A program made the position numbers and the translations under genes. From Blasia pusilla (taxonomy: Eukaryota > Marchantiophyta > Marchantiopsida > Blasiales), in the NCBI GenBank assembly GCA_050084515.1, contig CM114272.1, forward strand, positions 48,918,001 to 48,982,000: 64,000 bases of DNA, read 5' to 3'. Shown in pieces: positions 45,959 to 57,959 of the stretch. The first letter of the stretch is position 1, and the number at the start of each line of letters is the position of its first letter. A model generated the notes under the pieces. It made no database searches. It saw nothing but the letters and a program-made list of their open reading frames with translations, and was not told the origin of the DNA.

Positions 45959-48052
45959 ATGGCACTGGTGGACTGGTGTGGTCGGTCGAGAGGGCGTCAA
46001 GGTAGGACGGCTAAACATCAAACCAAAGGCAGGAGAGAAGTGAAGGGTAATAACGAAAAAACTTCTTGGACCATTCTCCATGATCAAGAATTCTTGCATT
46101 CCTCAGAGGAATCGCAGGGACGGGGCTTGGGATGTTGGCGACTGTTTCGTTGGCCCTACAACATTGCTCCCCATAAGAATTGGCATCACTCTCTAGGTTT
46201 GAAATTGAATGGCAGGAGAAAATCTGTTTCATCGAAAATACACCCTTTGTCGTCCAAGCTCATTAGAGAGAGGAATATGAGCATCAGGGAGGATGTCTTA
46301 ACACAAGGGAAAGCACTTTGTGATGAACCCACGTCGAGTCCTGTGGACATTTTGCCCCAATTTGGTTCAGACAGAGGGCAACAGGATGAACCCAACTGGA
46401 GTGCTGGGATTGGTATGCAGGCCGTAACGCTTCCAGAACCGACTCCAAGTTGTGGGAATTGGTGCAGAGATGACATGGGGTTGAGTCAAGACAACAAAGA
46501 AAGCTTCTGTGCAGATCTATTAAGTCTTTGGCCTCTTACCCGGAAAGTTAGTGTGCCGGAGGATGATCGCAAGGATTTGGCATCCATTTTCACAGACGAA
46601 TCAAGCTGGAAATATTTCTACTCTTCTGAATCGGTATTACAGAGCTTTCTGAAGGACGCAAGAAGTATCCAGAAAGACGGTTCAAAATTAAAGGAATACA
46701 GGTGTCTCCTGCTCAAGGGTAATTTAAACTCTCACAGATTGCGGCGCTATCCGAAGCCGGTGCTTAGAGTTTTTGTGCTTCTCCTTCGCGGCAAGGAGCC
46801 TCCTCTCAATGCCACAAAGACAGCCTTGGTTGAGTGGTGTGTGAATTGGCAATGTAGAAATAAAACTTTTTGGTGTTCCCTTGAGGGTTCTCATCACGAG
46901 CCTGTTAAGATCAAGGGAAGTGAGGAGCTGAAGGCGGAGGTTCACCAACAAATAGGTGCACCCAAGGTTGGGAAAGAGTTGCAGAAAGATCCGAAGAAAA
47001 TTCGCACATCCTTACTCTGTGGCGCTCAACCGGGAATAACTGCTGGCTTGAGTTCGGAATGCCATGGCCGGGAGACAAAATCGATTCATGTCGAGGAACA
47101 GGCTGCTCAAGACCCACAGCACTTTGGTACATTGGGAAATGGTGGGGAGAAATATCTAGCAGCAAGCTGTTCTTCCAACAGAGAGTCATGCCAATGTTCC
47201 CATTCTATGACCAGCGAACGGTTTTGCTATGGATGCATGTGTGTCACTTGCAAATATGTCATACAACCTGGGGAGGAGTGGAGAGTGATCAAATGTCATT
47301 TTTGCGCTCATCTTTCTCACTTAAACTGTTCTTTGAAGGGTTCCATGAAGGGTTTTGAGATCGACAAAGTTCTGGACGGGGAGCTCCTTTGTCTATGTTG
47401 TGGATCCAAACAGGATATGCTGGACTTTTGGTTGGACAGACTGGATGAAGCTCGAAAAGGGGACAACGTTTTTGTCGTGGAAAGAATTTTGAGTTCGGCT
47501 GTGGGGATTTTCGAGGATACTGAGAGAGAGAGGTATGAGGATGTAATGGGCGAAAACTTGCACACATAGCGAAAACAAAATGTCAACTTGGAACCATATT
47601 TTAAACCTTTACTGTTGGAACCGTCCCAATTTACAGCAAGAATGAATCGAGGAGTACAACCGATGAATTGTGGCTGTGGTTAATGACTGCAGCTTGTTTA
47701 CGAAACAGATTTTCTGCTGAAGCTTCCAGACCTATTCTCCAATGTGCAAAATCTGCTGCTCTTTCTGTGTCTTTGATTTCGATCGAAGAACTTCTCTGAA
47801 AATCATGGTTGATTTCTCAGGTATAAAGGTGTGCAGGCACTACTGGGAGAGGCATGGTCTCAGATAATGAATGGTGGGCAGGAGGCCAATGCGCGCTCCC
47901 AGACTCATCTTATCTGCAATGACCTCCATGATAGAAAACGATCGGCATTAGAAACTGGTACACAGAACACCACTCATAGACTAAGCTTGCTCATGAAGTC
48001 ACAGCAACCCATGGATAAACGAAGGTCGATTATGTATGTAAACAGAACCTAG
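45959..48052 (+). CDS. OBERON/VEL-like PHD-finger protein, two exons (45959-47532, 47821-48052)
   Basis: Probable host gene. Exon 1 is open from ATG 45959; the start is uncertain and further 5' exons are possible. The N-terminal 300 residues are unrecognised, including an alpha-rich region with LLKGNLNSHRLRRYPKPVLR. Residues about 415-490 form an Oberon-type PHD zinc finger: C-x2-C-x-C-x2-C (FCYGCMCVTC), WRVIKCHFCAHLSHLNC (C-x2-C, His, Cys), then LLCLCCGSKQDML and a helical tail. Donor AG/GTATGAG at 47532/47533 and acceptor TTTCTCAG at 47820 join codons in phase (AG+G) to YKGVQALLGEAWSQI, which continues the helix family members have after the finger; this supports splicing of a 288-bp intron. 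Such plant PHD proteins act in the nucleus on chromatin. Read-through without splicing would stop at 47567. Confidence 0.7.
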
Positions 48053-48312
48053 TGACCTGCTCGGCAGACACTGCCGTGACTTTTAACTACTCCAGAATAT
48101 TTCGTAGGGAGATGCGTCTCTCTTAAGTTCTAAAAGTTTGATTGCGGGTACAGACCTATCTCGACCTTCACAGCCATCATGAGACCTAATGACCTTCTCG
48201 GTTGACACTGATGTCACTTTCTAGCTCTCCAGCATAATGCTTAGGGAGATGGGTCTGACTCAGTTCTAGAAATATAATTATGGGTACATATATTGACCTT
48301 CCAGTTATGGTC
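48044..48312. repeat. Imperfect tandem duplication, about 135-bp unit
   Basis: Unit 1 from 48044 and unit 2 from 48181 share AGACCTAATGACC.TCTCGG.TGACACTG, AGGGAGATG.GTCT and GGGTACA.A blocks in the same order. It overlaps the stop codon of the PHD gene. Confidence 0.6.
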
Positions 48313-48389
48313 AGTATTAAAGAATTTTCAGAGGTTGTTGGTGATTGGTGACCATGAGCTTTTAGTGATTGAATGAAGTAGTGGCCTTA

Positions 48390-48893
48390 CTTCAAATGTG
48401 CCAGAGATCGATGCCAAGACGTGGACAGCAGTGGAAGAAAGGGCAAGTTTCTGTACCAAGATGGCCGAGGAGGATCAAGCGCGAGTAAACGAGACTTTTC
48501 AGGCATGTTTCTCTCGAGAATCCTCCGTATGTGCTGACATCCTACTTCAAGAAAGCACCTGGCATTCTTTCCAGATAGGACCCCATAATAGTCCCGTAAA
48601 ACAGCCCGTGGTCTGAAACTGGTTTATGCGGAAATCGAAGGAAGAAGGTGATCTAGATATAGTCCGTGCCTTGAGCTCCTTTTTCATCATCTGAATTCAC
48701 GGCGATGAACTGTATGATGCCCCAGGAAGTGGAGTTATGCAAGGGAATACTGCGACAGGCTCAACGGCGGCTGCAGAGGTTGCAGACAAAGTTGACATCC
48801 AGGAGTCAAAACGCTCTCCTTTCACGAGTGACTGCAATCATCGCCCACAAACGCTTGAAGTCTCACAGCAACCGGCCCATGTTTTCCTAATCC
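48390..48893 (+). other. Possible downstream exons, unresolved
   Basis: Two short open frames (48398-48616 and 48705-48890) have charged, helix-prone sequence (KTWTAVEERASFCTKMAEED; LCKGILRQAQRRLQRLQTKL). OBERON-type proteins have a C-terminal coiled-coil part, so these could be further exons reached by an alternative splice from exon 2. I could not fix in-phase splice sites, so this is a weak suggestion. Confidence 0.25.
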
Positions 48894-50079
48894 GCCTCGC
48901 AGCCTAGTCTCCCATCATCCACTCCCATCCGCTGTGTGCTTTCACCGCACACCCAACCAACCACCTTCACATACATCTGCACCGCTCTTCCATCTTCTAA
49001 GAACTCTTCATCCACTCTGGGAATTCCCCTTCAGAAGTCAAATTTCTTTCTCGACTACTACTGAGGCCTTGTTGCTTCCAAGCACTGCACTTACGACGGC
49101 TTTGAGGTATTCATTGTGCGCATTGCATCGATTGGCTTCAAGAGAAGAGAAGGAGATGTGCGTTGGATCCATTTTCAGTACATAGTGAGCTTGCTGTGGA
49201 GCACTATCATTCATTCCATGAAGTACGGTGTGCATACGAAGATTTCGTATGAGGGAGGCTCAGTGAATGCCATGGATTGTAACTGTTCCTGGATGAGTGA
49301 GTGAGAAACAACAAACGCAACAAAATTCGCTTCCTCGGAAGTTGCACCCACAAATTCACTTCTACCAGAAGTTGCATCTACGGAAAATATGTTGAAAATA
49401 TTATTACGAGAAAGATTACGAAATGACGCGAGCGGACCATCACCAGCCTCCCAAGTGTACAATCTCCTTAGGTCATAGAAACTCCCTAAGTTTCGAAACC
49501 CCTCGGTCCCAAAATATTACATCGAAGTACTTCCGAAAAATACACCAGCAAACCCCGTCACATGACAGTCACCCTGGAGGCATGTATTACGCGTAGGGTC
49601 TGTTTCAACGGGCAAACCATGAAAGATTATTGTTCATTAGTAAATAACGAAACCCCCTGCATAATATCAAGAACTAATGCTACGCTCATGGAGATGGCCA
49701 TGCCCTACGGATCCAATGACAGGGTTTGAATCCGCCCACGAATCTCCTTTAGTTATTTCCCTCTTTCTTGCCCTTGTCTTTCAATAAATGCATGGAGAGT
49801 GACTCTTGTGGCTTTCGGTCATCCATGTCCATTTACTTTAGATGCTTGTCGTAGGTCATCGATGAACCTTGGAAAGTGATGTCTAACACCCCATCATTAT
49901 GTTAAGTCCATATTATCATTAGATCCATAAAACGCAATATTTGCCTGGTTAGATTCCACCTATATAGTAGTAAATACTTCATTATGCCACAATGAATTGC
50001 TCATATGGATGCACATAAGCGTGAAAGGTTTTGAATTCAAAGAAAGAAGTAAGATACAAAATCATGGATTGGTTTGCTA
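48894..50079. other. Intergenic, no gene recognised
   Basis: Short open frames at 48934-49304 lack recognisable motifs. The rest is AT-rich, unique-looking sequence up to the left end of element E. Confidence 0.5.
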
Positions 50080-50597
50080 TGTCACGTCTTTTAGGATAGA
50101 TCGATGGGATCTAATAGAGCGCCTTCATGAGTAGTGGAGGACACGCCCAGTAGGTCGAGGGTGACCTGCTGAGGCCCTTGGAAACCTGAGATAGCAGGTC
50201 TCCCCTTCGTTTCGGCTCATTTGGAGCCATATTGAGGAACTTCCTATTTTAGGTAAGTACCATTTTGAGTATATGATCGACTTACTATTTTTGGTAAGTG
50301 GCCCTTGACCTCCTACATCAGGTCAAGAGCCAAGGAGGTGACTTGGGAGAATAGGTTACCATGGAGAGAGCTTGGGAGAAGAGAGGGGTATATCTCAAGG
50401 AGAGAGAGAGAGCTTGAGAGCTCATTCTCTTTTTGTTGAACCTCTTGGCATGAGGCGGCGGAACTATGGTACCTTGCCTTGTGAATGTAACCCAAGCCTC
50501 TCATTAGGAGAGTGGGTTTGGTTTGACATGAGAGAGAGTGCACGCCTTTGAGAGCTATGGTGTGAGATGGTGGAGAGAGAGATTGGATCTTACTTTA
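50080..50597 (+). repeat. Element E 5' terminal block A1
   Basis: 518 bp, TGTCACGTC...ATCTTACTTTA, followed directly by the leader word CAAAGAGAGAATGAG. A2 is followed instead by TTGGAGATATT (block B). Confidence 0.92.
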
Positions 50598-52149
50598 CAA
50601 AGAGAGAATGAGAGAATGAGAGAGTGAGAGAGCTTCATGGGGGAGCTCGCTGGTCACTCGCTGTTTTTGCAGGTTGGGGACCGTGTTCCCCGTTCAGCGG
50701 CTCATAGGAGTGCTCACCGGAGCAAGGGCTGCTTTCATTACTCTTTGCATTTGCCGATTTTTCATGTGGAAGAGTGGCGCGCGGAAGCGCTGCCCAATTT
50801 TTTATAGGGATTGAGTATGGGGGTGGGTTGCCCCATGCTGGTGCTCTCGGGAGCACCATGTAGCTAGCTGATTTGTATTTTTACAGATGTTACATTTTCG
50901 TTGGGAGAAATCAGCGCGGGAGCGCTGCCGAATTTTGTGTAGGAGAAAGAGACATTGGGCTTTACGACAGTCCCGGTCAGTTTTTACTGAAATGTCCGAT
51001 TTTAAATATTTTTGATGGTAGCGTAGATCGTGAAGCTGTGCACGCTGTGCAACAAACAGAGTGCATAATTTGGAGTTGCGAGCAAAAAGTTATGGGCAAT
51101 CTTGTAAACCTGCCATTGCTAGGCGATTTTTAGGGTTAAATCGTGCAAACCCTAAATCAGCCGCCACACCGGCGGCGGCCGTCGCCATCATAGTCACCGT
51201 CACCGTCGACGGTCAACCGTCACCATCATCGGTCGGCCGTCACCATCAGCGGTCAACCGTCATTGTCAAGGGTCCACCGTCCATTGTCCACCCTTTGGGT
51301 GCCATTGCCGCCATTACGGAGTGGAGGGTCTTCCATGACGTTCGTTTATTCCTTGACTTGCGTCGCCACCACATACTTTGTTTTGGCCGCCACCGTCATC
51401 GCAGTTTCTTCATCAACCAGTGAAGGCAGATGACCTCCGATTATGGTGTTTGAGTTTTGATTTCATCGCTATGTTGTGATTGGTAGCCGCCGACGACGAT
51501 CGAGTATCGTGCCTTGACGTCGAGTCGCAACGCCGCCGCCGATTGCCGCGCCATGCCGCTCGGGCCGCACCGCACCATCTCGACGCGAGCCGCACCGTCA
51601 TTGTGGAGCGAGTGTGGGATTATTATTGATTGAGGAGGGTATGCCGCCGAGTGCCGCGATCCCACCATCGAGGGCCGTGCCGTTGCGTCGCCGCCGCAAC
51701 GCCGCACCGTTCCGTTGGGACCGTGACCGTCTATCGAGGAGTTTTGAGCAAAGATCGACGGGAGGAGTATGACTTGCTGATTGGAGGAGTTGTCTCCACG
51801 ATCGAGTTGGGGTCGAGATTTGCGATTCGAGGAGCGACATCGACATGTGTTCAGTTACCCTTTCGGTCCTTTACCCGCACGTGTGAGGGATTTCGGATTT
51901 ATTTGGGGATATTGGGTGTGTGGATGCCGAGAGCATCATTTATGTATGTGGTTTAGGGGACATAGACCTGTGTGGGATGTCCGGAGTTGAGGGTAGGTTG
52001 TCGATGAGATGATAGCCTGGTCAATTTGCCGCACCACGCCGCGTGTTGCCGCACGTTACACGTCTCGGGGAGAGAGAGTGTAGATCGAGTGCCGCATGTT
52101 TGGGATGAGTGATTGAGGGATTCCTCACGAGGTTCAGAGTGATCGGGTG
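50598..52149 (+). other. Element E untranslated leader
   Basis: Matches the leaders of A and C. Two GCGCTGCC boxes (GGAAGCGCTGCC near 50783, GGGAGCGCTGCC near 50918) lie about 135 nt apart. A minisatellite of CCGTCACCATCA-GGTCAA-type units spans about 51187-51290. A GC-rich CGCCG section follows at 51480-51760. Confidence 0.65.
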
Positions 52150-53767
52150 AGAGGAGCACGAGGGTCATCACGGAGTCTGTTCGGGACTTTGAGAGGCGAG
52201 GTGGTGAACCCGAGAGTAGCTCTAGAGGTTTTATGCGGAGTGGCGCGAGGTTTCGAGGGTCTCCACGTGAGGGACCACCTCGACCTCCTTCTGTGTCATC
52301 GTCAGATGAGGGGGAGGGTGTAGAGGAGTTTGTGAGCACATCGCCACACATTGTGAGTGGTCCTACCAGTTGGGCGTATGAGATGGACGACCGGGGTAGA
52401 GGACCGCGTAGGTTTTCAGGTGCAGTAGGCACGATTGAGTTGCACGATTTTATAGCAGAGTTTAGGAGTTGGTGCGACTCCCAGCGGGCCAGGAACTCTA
52501 GAGAGTTCAACCCGTTTACAGCATGGAACGGTATGTTCCAACATTTAGAGGGGGCGCCCATGGACGATTACCATGAGTTCTCTTAGAGATATGCATGTGA
52601 GATCGAGGCGTGGAGGCTCTACTATGACCCACATTATGTGTCATGGACGGAGCCGTTCCCAGATGAGGAGGAGGAGTCAGGAGAGGCTACTGCCTCTTCC
52701 ACTAGTGACGTTTTAGGAGGGGTCACTCGCACGGGAGCAGTTGCACCGTCTAGTCGGGTTCGGCCCCGGGTTCAACCCTGTGGTTGAGTTCTTTGTTGAG
52801 TTGAGGGCGAGCTACCGGGGGGGTACGGACGGAGAAGTTGCTGGAGCATCCACGACTTCGAGGCGCCGGGTGAGAGTTTGCGTGAGGCTTACACTCGCTT
52901 GCGCCGGTTGATCAACGTCATTCAGGGGGTGACAGAGGCTCAGGCTATCCAGTCATGGTATGCGATGCTGGATCGGACCCTACGGACACGGGTGCGGGAG
53001 GGGGTGCTTCTTATGAACACCTCCCCTACGTTGAGAGATTTTTTTAGGACTGCCGAGAACATTGAGCGCAACATGGTGGAGGAGAGCGTAGCCACCATGG
53101 GTTCTGGGCGAGAGCAGTCACGATTGTCTGCACCACTTGTGCAAAGAACGTGACTCGAGATAGGTCGATCGTGGCACCACGAGCTCAAGGAGGATACCGA
53201 GAGGCCGTGCCACAGAGACCTGCGCCTTCATATGCGGCTCAGCAGCCGCCTACTATTACTTGTTGGTCATGTGGTGGAGCCCATCATCGGCGCGATTGCA
53301 CTCGTCGGGGTCATGGACGTGTGCCTCAAAGATGGAGGAGGAGATGGTGCTTTGCACCAAGAGGTTATCGGTGTGACTATTGTCAGAGGTATGGTCATAC
53401 ACGCGCCAGGTGTTTTAGTTTACATCTTGAGTTACGTCTGGACCGAGGGCCAGAGAGGGCACCAGAGCGAGTAGCCGGTCCGGGTGGGCCTAGAGATCGT
53501 GCTCCAGGTGGTCCTGTTGGGGGACGAGGAGCTGGAGTTGCCCGACAGGGTGGTGGAGCTGCCCGTGGAGGAGGTAGAGTACCACCACCTAGACGCGCCG
53601 AGGAGATGTCGGGGCGTGAGGTGGGATGGTCGTCAGATACAACAAACTCTACAGAGCAAATTGCCGCTATAGCATTGAGGTTACCCGATGCCGGATCCGT
53701 GGCATCGACATCATATGGAGCAGCCAGAGATCTGGAGGATCTTGGATGGATGTGCGGGGTTGCCTAG
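52150..53767 (+). pseudogene. Element E gag
   Basis: Parts: N-terminal region 52233-52586 (basic, Pro-rich, then the acidic SSSDEGEGVEEF, and IELHDFIAEFRSWCDSQRA), a frameshifted middle, 52878-53153 (YTRLRRLINVIQGVTEAQAI, LLMNTSPTLRDFFRTAENIE), and 53150-53767 with knuckles CWSCGGAHHRRDC and CDYCQRYGHTRARC. A TAG at 52585 and indels near 52820-52860 interrupt it. Confidence 0.82.
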
Positions 53768-54815
53768 ATGGAGGCCGCCGTAGTTGTGACGCGTGGAGCA
53801 GCCGCAGAGTTGGATCCACAGCGAGGGGAAGCCAGTAGACAAACTAGGCTTCCTCAATCTTTCACGTTGTCCGAAGCGATGAGGACCCCATCGATGGGTC
53901 CTCATCAAAGTTCCTGGAGAGTTGGTAATGTTGTTAGTGTGCAAGCACGGAGGGCGATGGGACAAGCGAGTGCGACGACTCCTATTGTTGATGCTCAGGA
54001 GGGGCATGTGTCGAGCACGTTGTTGGGGGCGGCCACCGTTGTATACCGCACTCCTTTATTTTCTCCTTCCGATGTTGTGACGTTGGGAGGTACGCCCACC
54101 GAGGCTTTTCGGCTGGCCGCTTCACTATGTGAGCGCGGAGTTGGAGTTCCTGCATCACGTTCAGAGGTGATTGCAGAGGAGGTGATAGACCTCCCTTGGA
54201 GCGGATGCTCGGGCCGCCCACGCCGATTCATGGCGGTCGGTCGCTAGGATGGCGGAGATGCCCGCTAGACCCGCGATAGAGCGTGCCATGGCTTCTCCTG
54301 GTGTTGTGTTCTCGGATAACCGAGGAGAGGTCTTCCGGTTGGTGAGTCCTAGAGGTAGAGCTTTTAGTCCGCAGCGGCCTTGTTGATTCAGAGCGCAACC
54401 CTTGATGTTGGGGAAAGCGTCATTCAGAGGATTGGGCTTGACGAGAGCCGATGTGGAGTGTTGTCCATTTCGGATACTGACATCCTGGGTGGAGCGAGTA
54501 CCACACAAGATATCACGCGACAGAGGTCGTGGTGAGGATTCGCCGGGACATCCTACGATGAGTCCGTGGTGCGCGCCAAGGCAATAGTGATTGATCCGAG
54601 TCCTACGACGTCTTGGTTGGTGGAGCAAATGTTATACCCGATGGGGTTTTCCTGGATTACCGGGAGGAGTCGGCCCCTGCAGACCAGGATGGCGATCGGT
54701 GATGGGCGCCTTAGCTCATTACCCGCTCGATTCACAGTGCAATGATCGAGCAACGGCCATGAGAGATGGCGACCTTAGCAAAGATTTAGCAAAGTGCCAT
54801 CACTTGGCCTAGTGA
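53768..54815 (+). pseudogene. Element E protease region
   Basis: Linker frame 53768-54247 (SFTLSEAMRTPSMGPHQSSW, LCERGVGVPASRSEV), then the worn protease motif (near 54380: VDS, with the DSGA lost by indels), LMLGKASFRGLGLTRADVE (54400-54460), and the YPMGF-like segment near 54632. No intact active-site triad remains. Confidence 0.65.
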
Positions 54816-56140
54816 TTTGATTGAGGGACATGTCCATGCAGAGGATACTCCGTTCGACATTTCTATGGAGAGGAGTGTTATGGTAGCCGCATCATTCCGT
54901 GGAGGAGAGGTGCATTTGTGGGGCTCGGACCGAGGAGCTTCAACGATTGGCGATCAAGACGTGCAGGCATCGCGTGGAGCGAGGCGTTTGCACCAGAGCG
55001 TGACGGGTCCGAGGAACCCAAGGTAGCGGGAGTGCTACGATGACACCTTGGATACTACACCCATTGTGTGGTGTACCCGGAGGAGGGTATTCGAGTGTTA
55101 GATCTCTTTGGAGGGATTAGCACGGGTTAGTGCTTTTTTTGCGGCAGGAGTGCAAGTACTGATGAGTACTTGTATGTGGAGAGTGATGATGTTGCAAGGC
55201 GCGTCTCACTACGACATGTGGCGCAATTACGCCCACGTTTTCCCGACTTATTATGCAAGGTCCGCAGTCTGGGTACCGAGTTCCCTACCGAGGGATATTT
55301 TGTTGTTGGGGGCGCAAGACTTAGAGCGGGTAGGGAACATTGATTTGGTCATTGCCGGTTGGCCATGTCAGGGCCAATCGAGTGCTGGACGAGGCAGCGG
55401 GTTGGTTGACACTCGGTCCAGGTTGTTTTGGGAGATGTTGAGGGTCTTACGGCAGTTGCAGGAGCAACACTCTCGTTCTCCAGCCTACATTCTGGAGAAT
55501 GTGCCGATCTTAGGAGACTCCACGTCACGGGTCGTGACGAGTGCTCATCAGGTGCGTGCCTGGATCGGCCCAACAGTGTTCTTGGATGCGGCGAGTGTAG
55601 GTTCTAGAGCCCATCGCACGCGTCTATGGTGGACCAACTTGTGCCCCATGCGGTGTTATGGAGGGTGTATGCGAGAGTGGAGCGCCCCTCCCCTTTGTTA
55701 GTGGATTCCATTCTGGATCCAGGTTGTCGATCACAGGCAGTGAGGCACGATGATCGACCACCGCTGACTGTGGTCAACAGGGTAGGCAGGCTGCGGGCAG
55801 CCTTGCCCACGTTTGTGAGTTTTCCCACTTCCTATGCATACAAGGAGGCCGATCCTGGCTTGGTTTGGGATGACCGGGTTCAGCGGTTGGTGGAGCCCAA
55901 CGCCGACGAGAGAGATCGAGCGATGGGATTTCCCACAGGAGTGACGGCAGTACCGTCAGTGTCAGAGGCATCACGACGCCATGTCTTGGGTCAGGCGATG
56001 GACCTGAACTGCTTGACATGGATCCTCAGCTTGGGAGTGGCGAAAGGAGAGTCGTATGAGATCGCGACAGATCACGGGCCAGTTTGCGTTGGTGAGCCCC
56101 ATGCCTACCGAGACGGTGGAGGCAGTGGCTAGGGGCGAGA
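54816..56140 (+). pseudogene. Element E C5 cytosine DNA methyltransferase
   Basis: All core motifs of a cytosine-5 DNA methyltransferase are present in normal order, spread over shifted frames. Motif I VLDLFGGISTG is at 55095-55127. The motif II region LYVESDD is near 55170. Motif IV GWPCQGQSS has its catalytic Cys (PCQ codons 55363-55371). TRSRLFWEMLRVL follows, then motif VI ENVP (55495-55506). Motif VIII-like RAHRTR-LWWTN is at 55606-55638. A roughly 90-residue putative target-recognition region follows, then NADERDRAMGFP (MGFP 55923-55934) and RRHVLGQAMDLNCLTWIL. It sits between protease and RT, where gypsy elements normally have nothing. It would methylate cytosine in DNA using SAM. The arrangement resembles DNMT3 more than DRM (permuted) or DNMT1 (large N-terminus); inference. 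Confidence 0.9.
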
Positions 56141-56377
56141 CCCGAGGAGATCTACGCACCAGGGGAGATCGGGAGAGACACCCTTGGACTTCTTGGGATG
56201 TTTTGAAGGTACTCAAGGAGATGATAGCCACAAAGATCGGCGTGGTTTCGGCAATCGCACGTGGAGGAGATCGAGTTTGCGTTGGCTGCAGGAGAGCGGC
56301 CGAGTGTTGTTGTTCGAGACGGGGTTGCACCATAGCAACCACCGACACCCGCGCCGGAGAGTCCTACCGTAGTCACG

Positions 56378-57800
56378 ATGGAGACTTGGGAGCCAGATAT
56401 GGGCCCTAAGTTGACAGGAGGAGAGCGGCGCCAAATACATCAGTTCCTCAGGAGTTATAGGAGCTGCTTTGCGTTTAGCATGGAGGATTTGGGTACGCTG
56501 AAGGGACCAGGGATCCGCATTGAGTTGTCGAGTGATATGCCGATCTTCCGACGACCCTACAGGTACAGTGATATGGAGAAGGCTTTGATTCAGAGTAGGA
56601 GCCAAGACTTGGTCGGAGCAGGACTAGTGGAGATGTCGCATGGGGAGTATGCATCTGCCACTGTCATGCCCGCCAAGAAGGATGTGCATGGCAACTGGAC
56701 GGATAGGCGGATGTGTGGGGATTACCGACCTATCAATCGGCAGACGAAGTCCGATAGGTATGCCATGCCCACCCCTGAGGAGATCTTTGATGCGATTGGT
56801 CACGCAAAGGTCTTCAGTTCATTGGATTTGCGAGCTGGATACCATCAACTGCCTATCAGATTGGAGGATAGGCAGAAGACGGCATTTTGGGGCATCGATC
56901 CTCACGGGAAGGATTGTTTGTACCATTGGCGGTTCTTACCATTTGGGTTAAAGAACGCCCCGGCTGAGTTTCAGAGGGTCATGGATAGGATCTTGGCTGG
57001 TCTGGATTTTGCTAGGTGTTATATTGATGACATTGTAGTCTTTAACGCCACGGTTGAGGAGCACGAGCAACATCTAGAGGAGGTGTTTCGACGATTGCAA
57101 TTACATGGGCTGAAGCTACATCCAGGCAAGTGCAAGTTCTTCTACGACCAGATTGAGTACTTGGGTCATACAATATACCCAGGGGGCCTTGGTGTTCAAC
57201 AGACGAAGGTAGAGGCTATCTCACACATTCCACGCCCTACAGATGTGAGCCGTGTTCGCAAGATTCATGGATTGGCGAACTTCTATCGGCGATACGTCAA
57301 GGGATTGATTCGATTATGGCCGCTGACCTTGTTCACCAAGGTGGATCACGAGTGGCACGGGGATGAGCAGAACGAGCATTTCGATTGCTCAAGGACGGGT
57401 TGACGCCCGCACCCATCTTAAGGAGACCGATCGGGGGGCGCCCTTTCTAGTTGCACATGATTGGAGCATGTTGGGGCTTGGAGCGGTGCTCACCCAAAGC
57501 ATGATGATGAGGGTAGAGAGTTTGTGGTGGCTTACGCTAGCCGCTCGAACAACGCCGCAGAGGCGGCACACTCGTATGAGGGTGAGTGCTTGGTCGGTGT
57601 GGGGTCGCGCATTTCAGGTGTTACTTATTCGGCAACCCTTTACCATCATCATTGATCATCAACCACCAAGTGGTTGATGGAGTCCGACAAGCTTACAAGG
57701 AAGCTTAAGTAGATGGGCTCTGTTGTTGCAGGAGTATGATTTTTAGGTGGTACATAGACTCGAACGCTCAACCAGGATGCAGATGGGTTGAGTCGTAACC
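56378..57800 (+). pseudogene. Element E reverse transcriptase and RNase H
   Basis: A 341-aa open frame (56378-57403) covers the whole RT: GPGIRIELSSDMPIFRR, VMPAKKDVHGNWTD, CGDYRPINRQTKS, SLDLRAGYHQLPI, FLPFGLKNAPAEFQRVMDRI, the catalytic YIDDIVVF (near 57022), GLKLHPGKCKFFYDQIEYLG. RNase H follows in broken frames at 57400-57800: WSMLGLGAVLT, YASRSNNAAEA, SYEGE, DHQPP, DADGLS. This is the longest intact coding block of the family in the window. Confidence 0.92.
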
Positions 57801-57959
57801 CATGCCCCGAGTCGGCCGAGATGCGATCGAGCTCGATGGCATGGAGAGAGTGATGAGGAGTCGGTGCCAGGATGGCACGTGTCACCTATTTAGGCATGTT
57901 GGCTATGGAGAGCCGAGTGTGGAGACTTCGATGGCGCAGGTCTAGTGGAGAGTCTTTGG

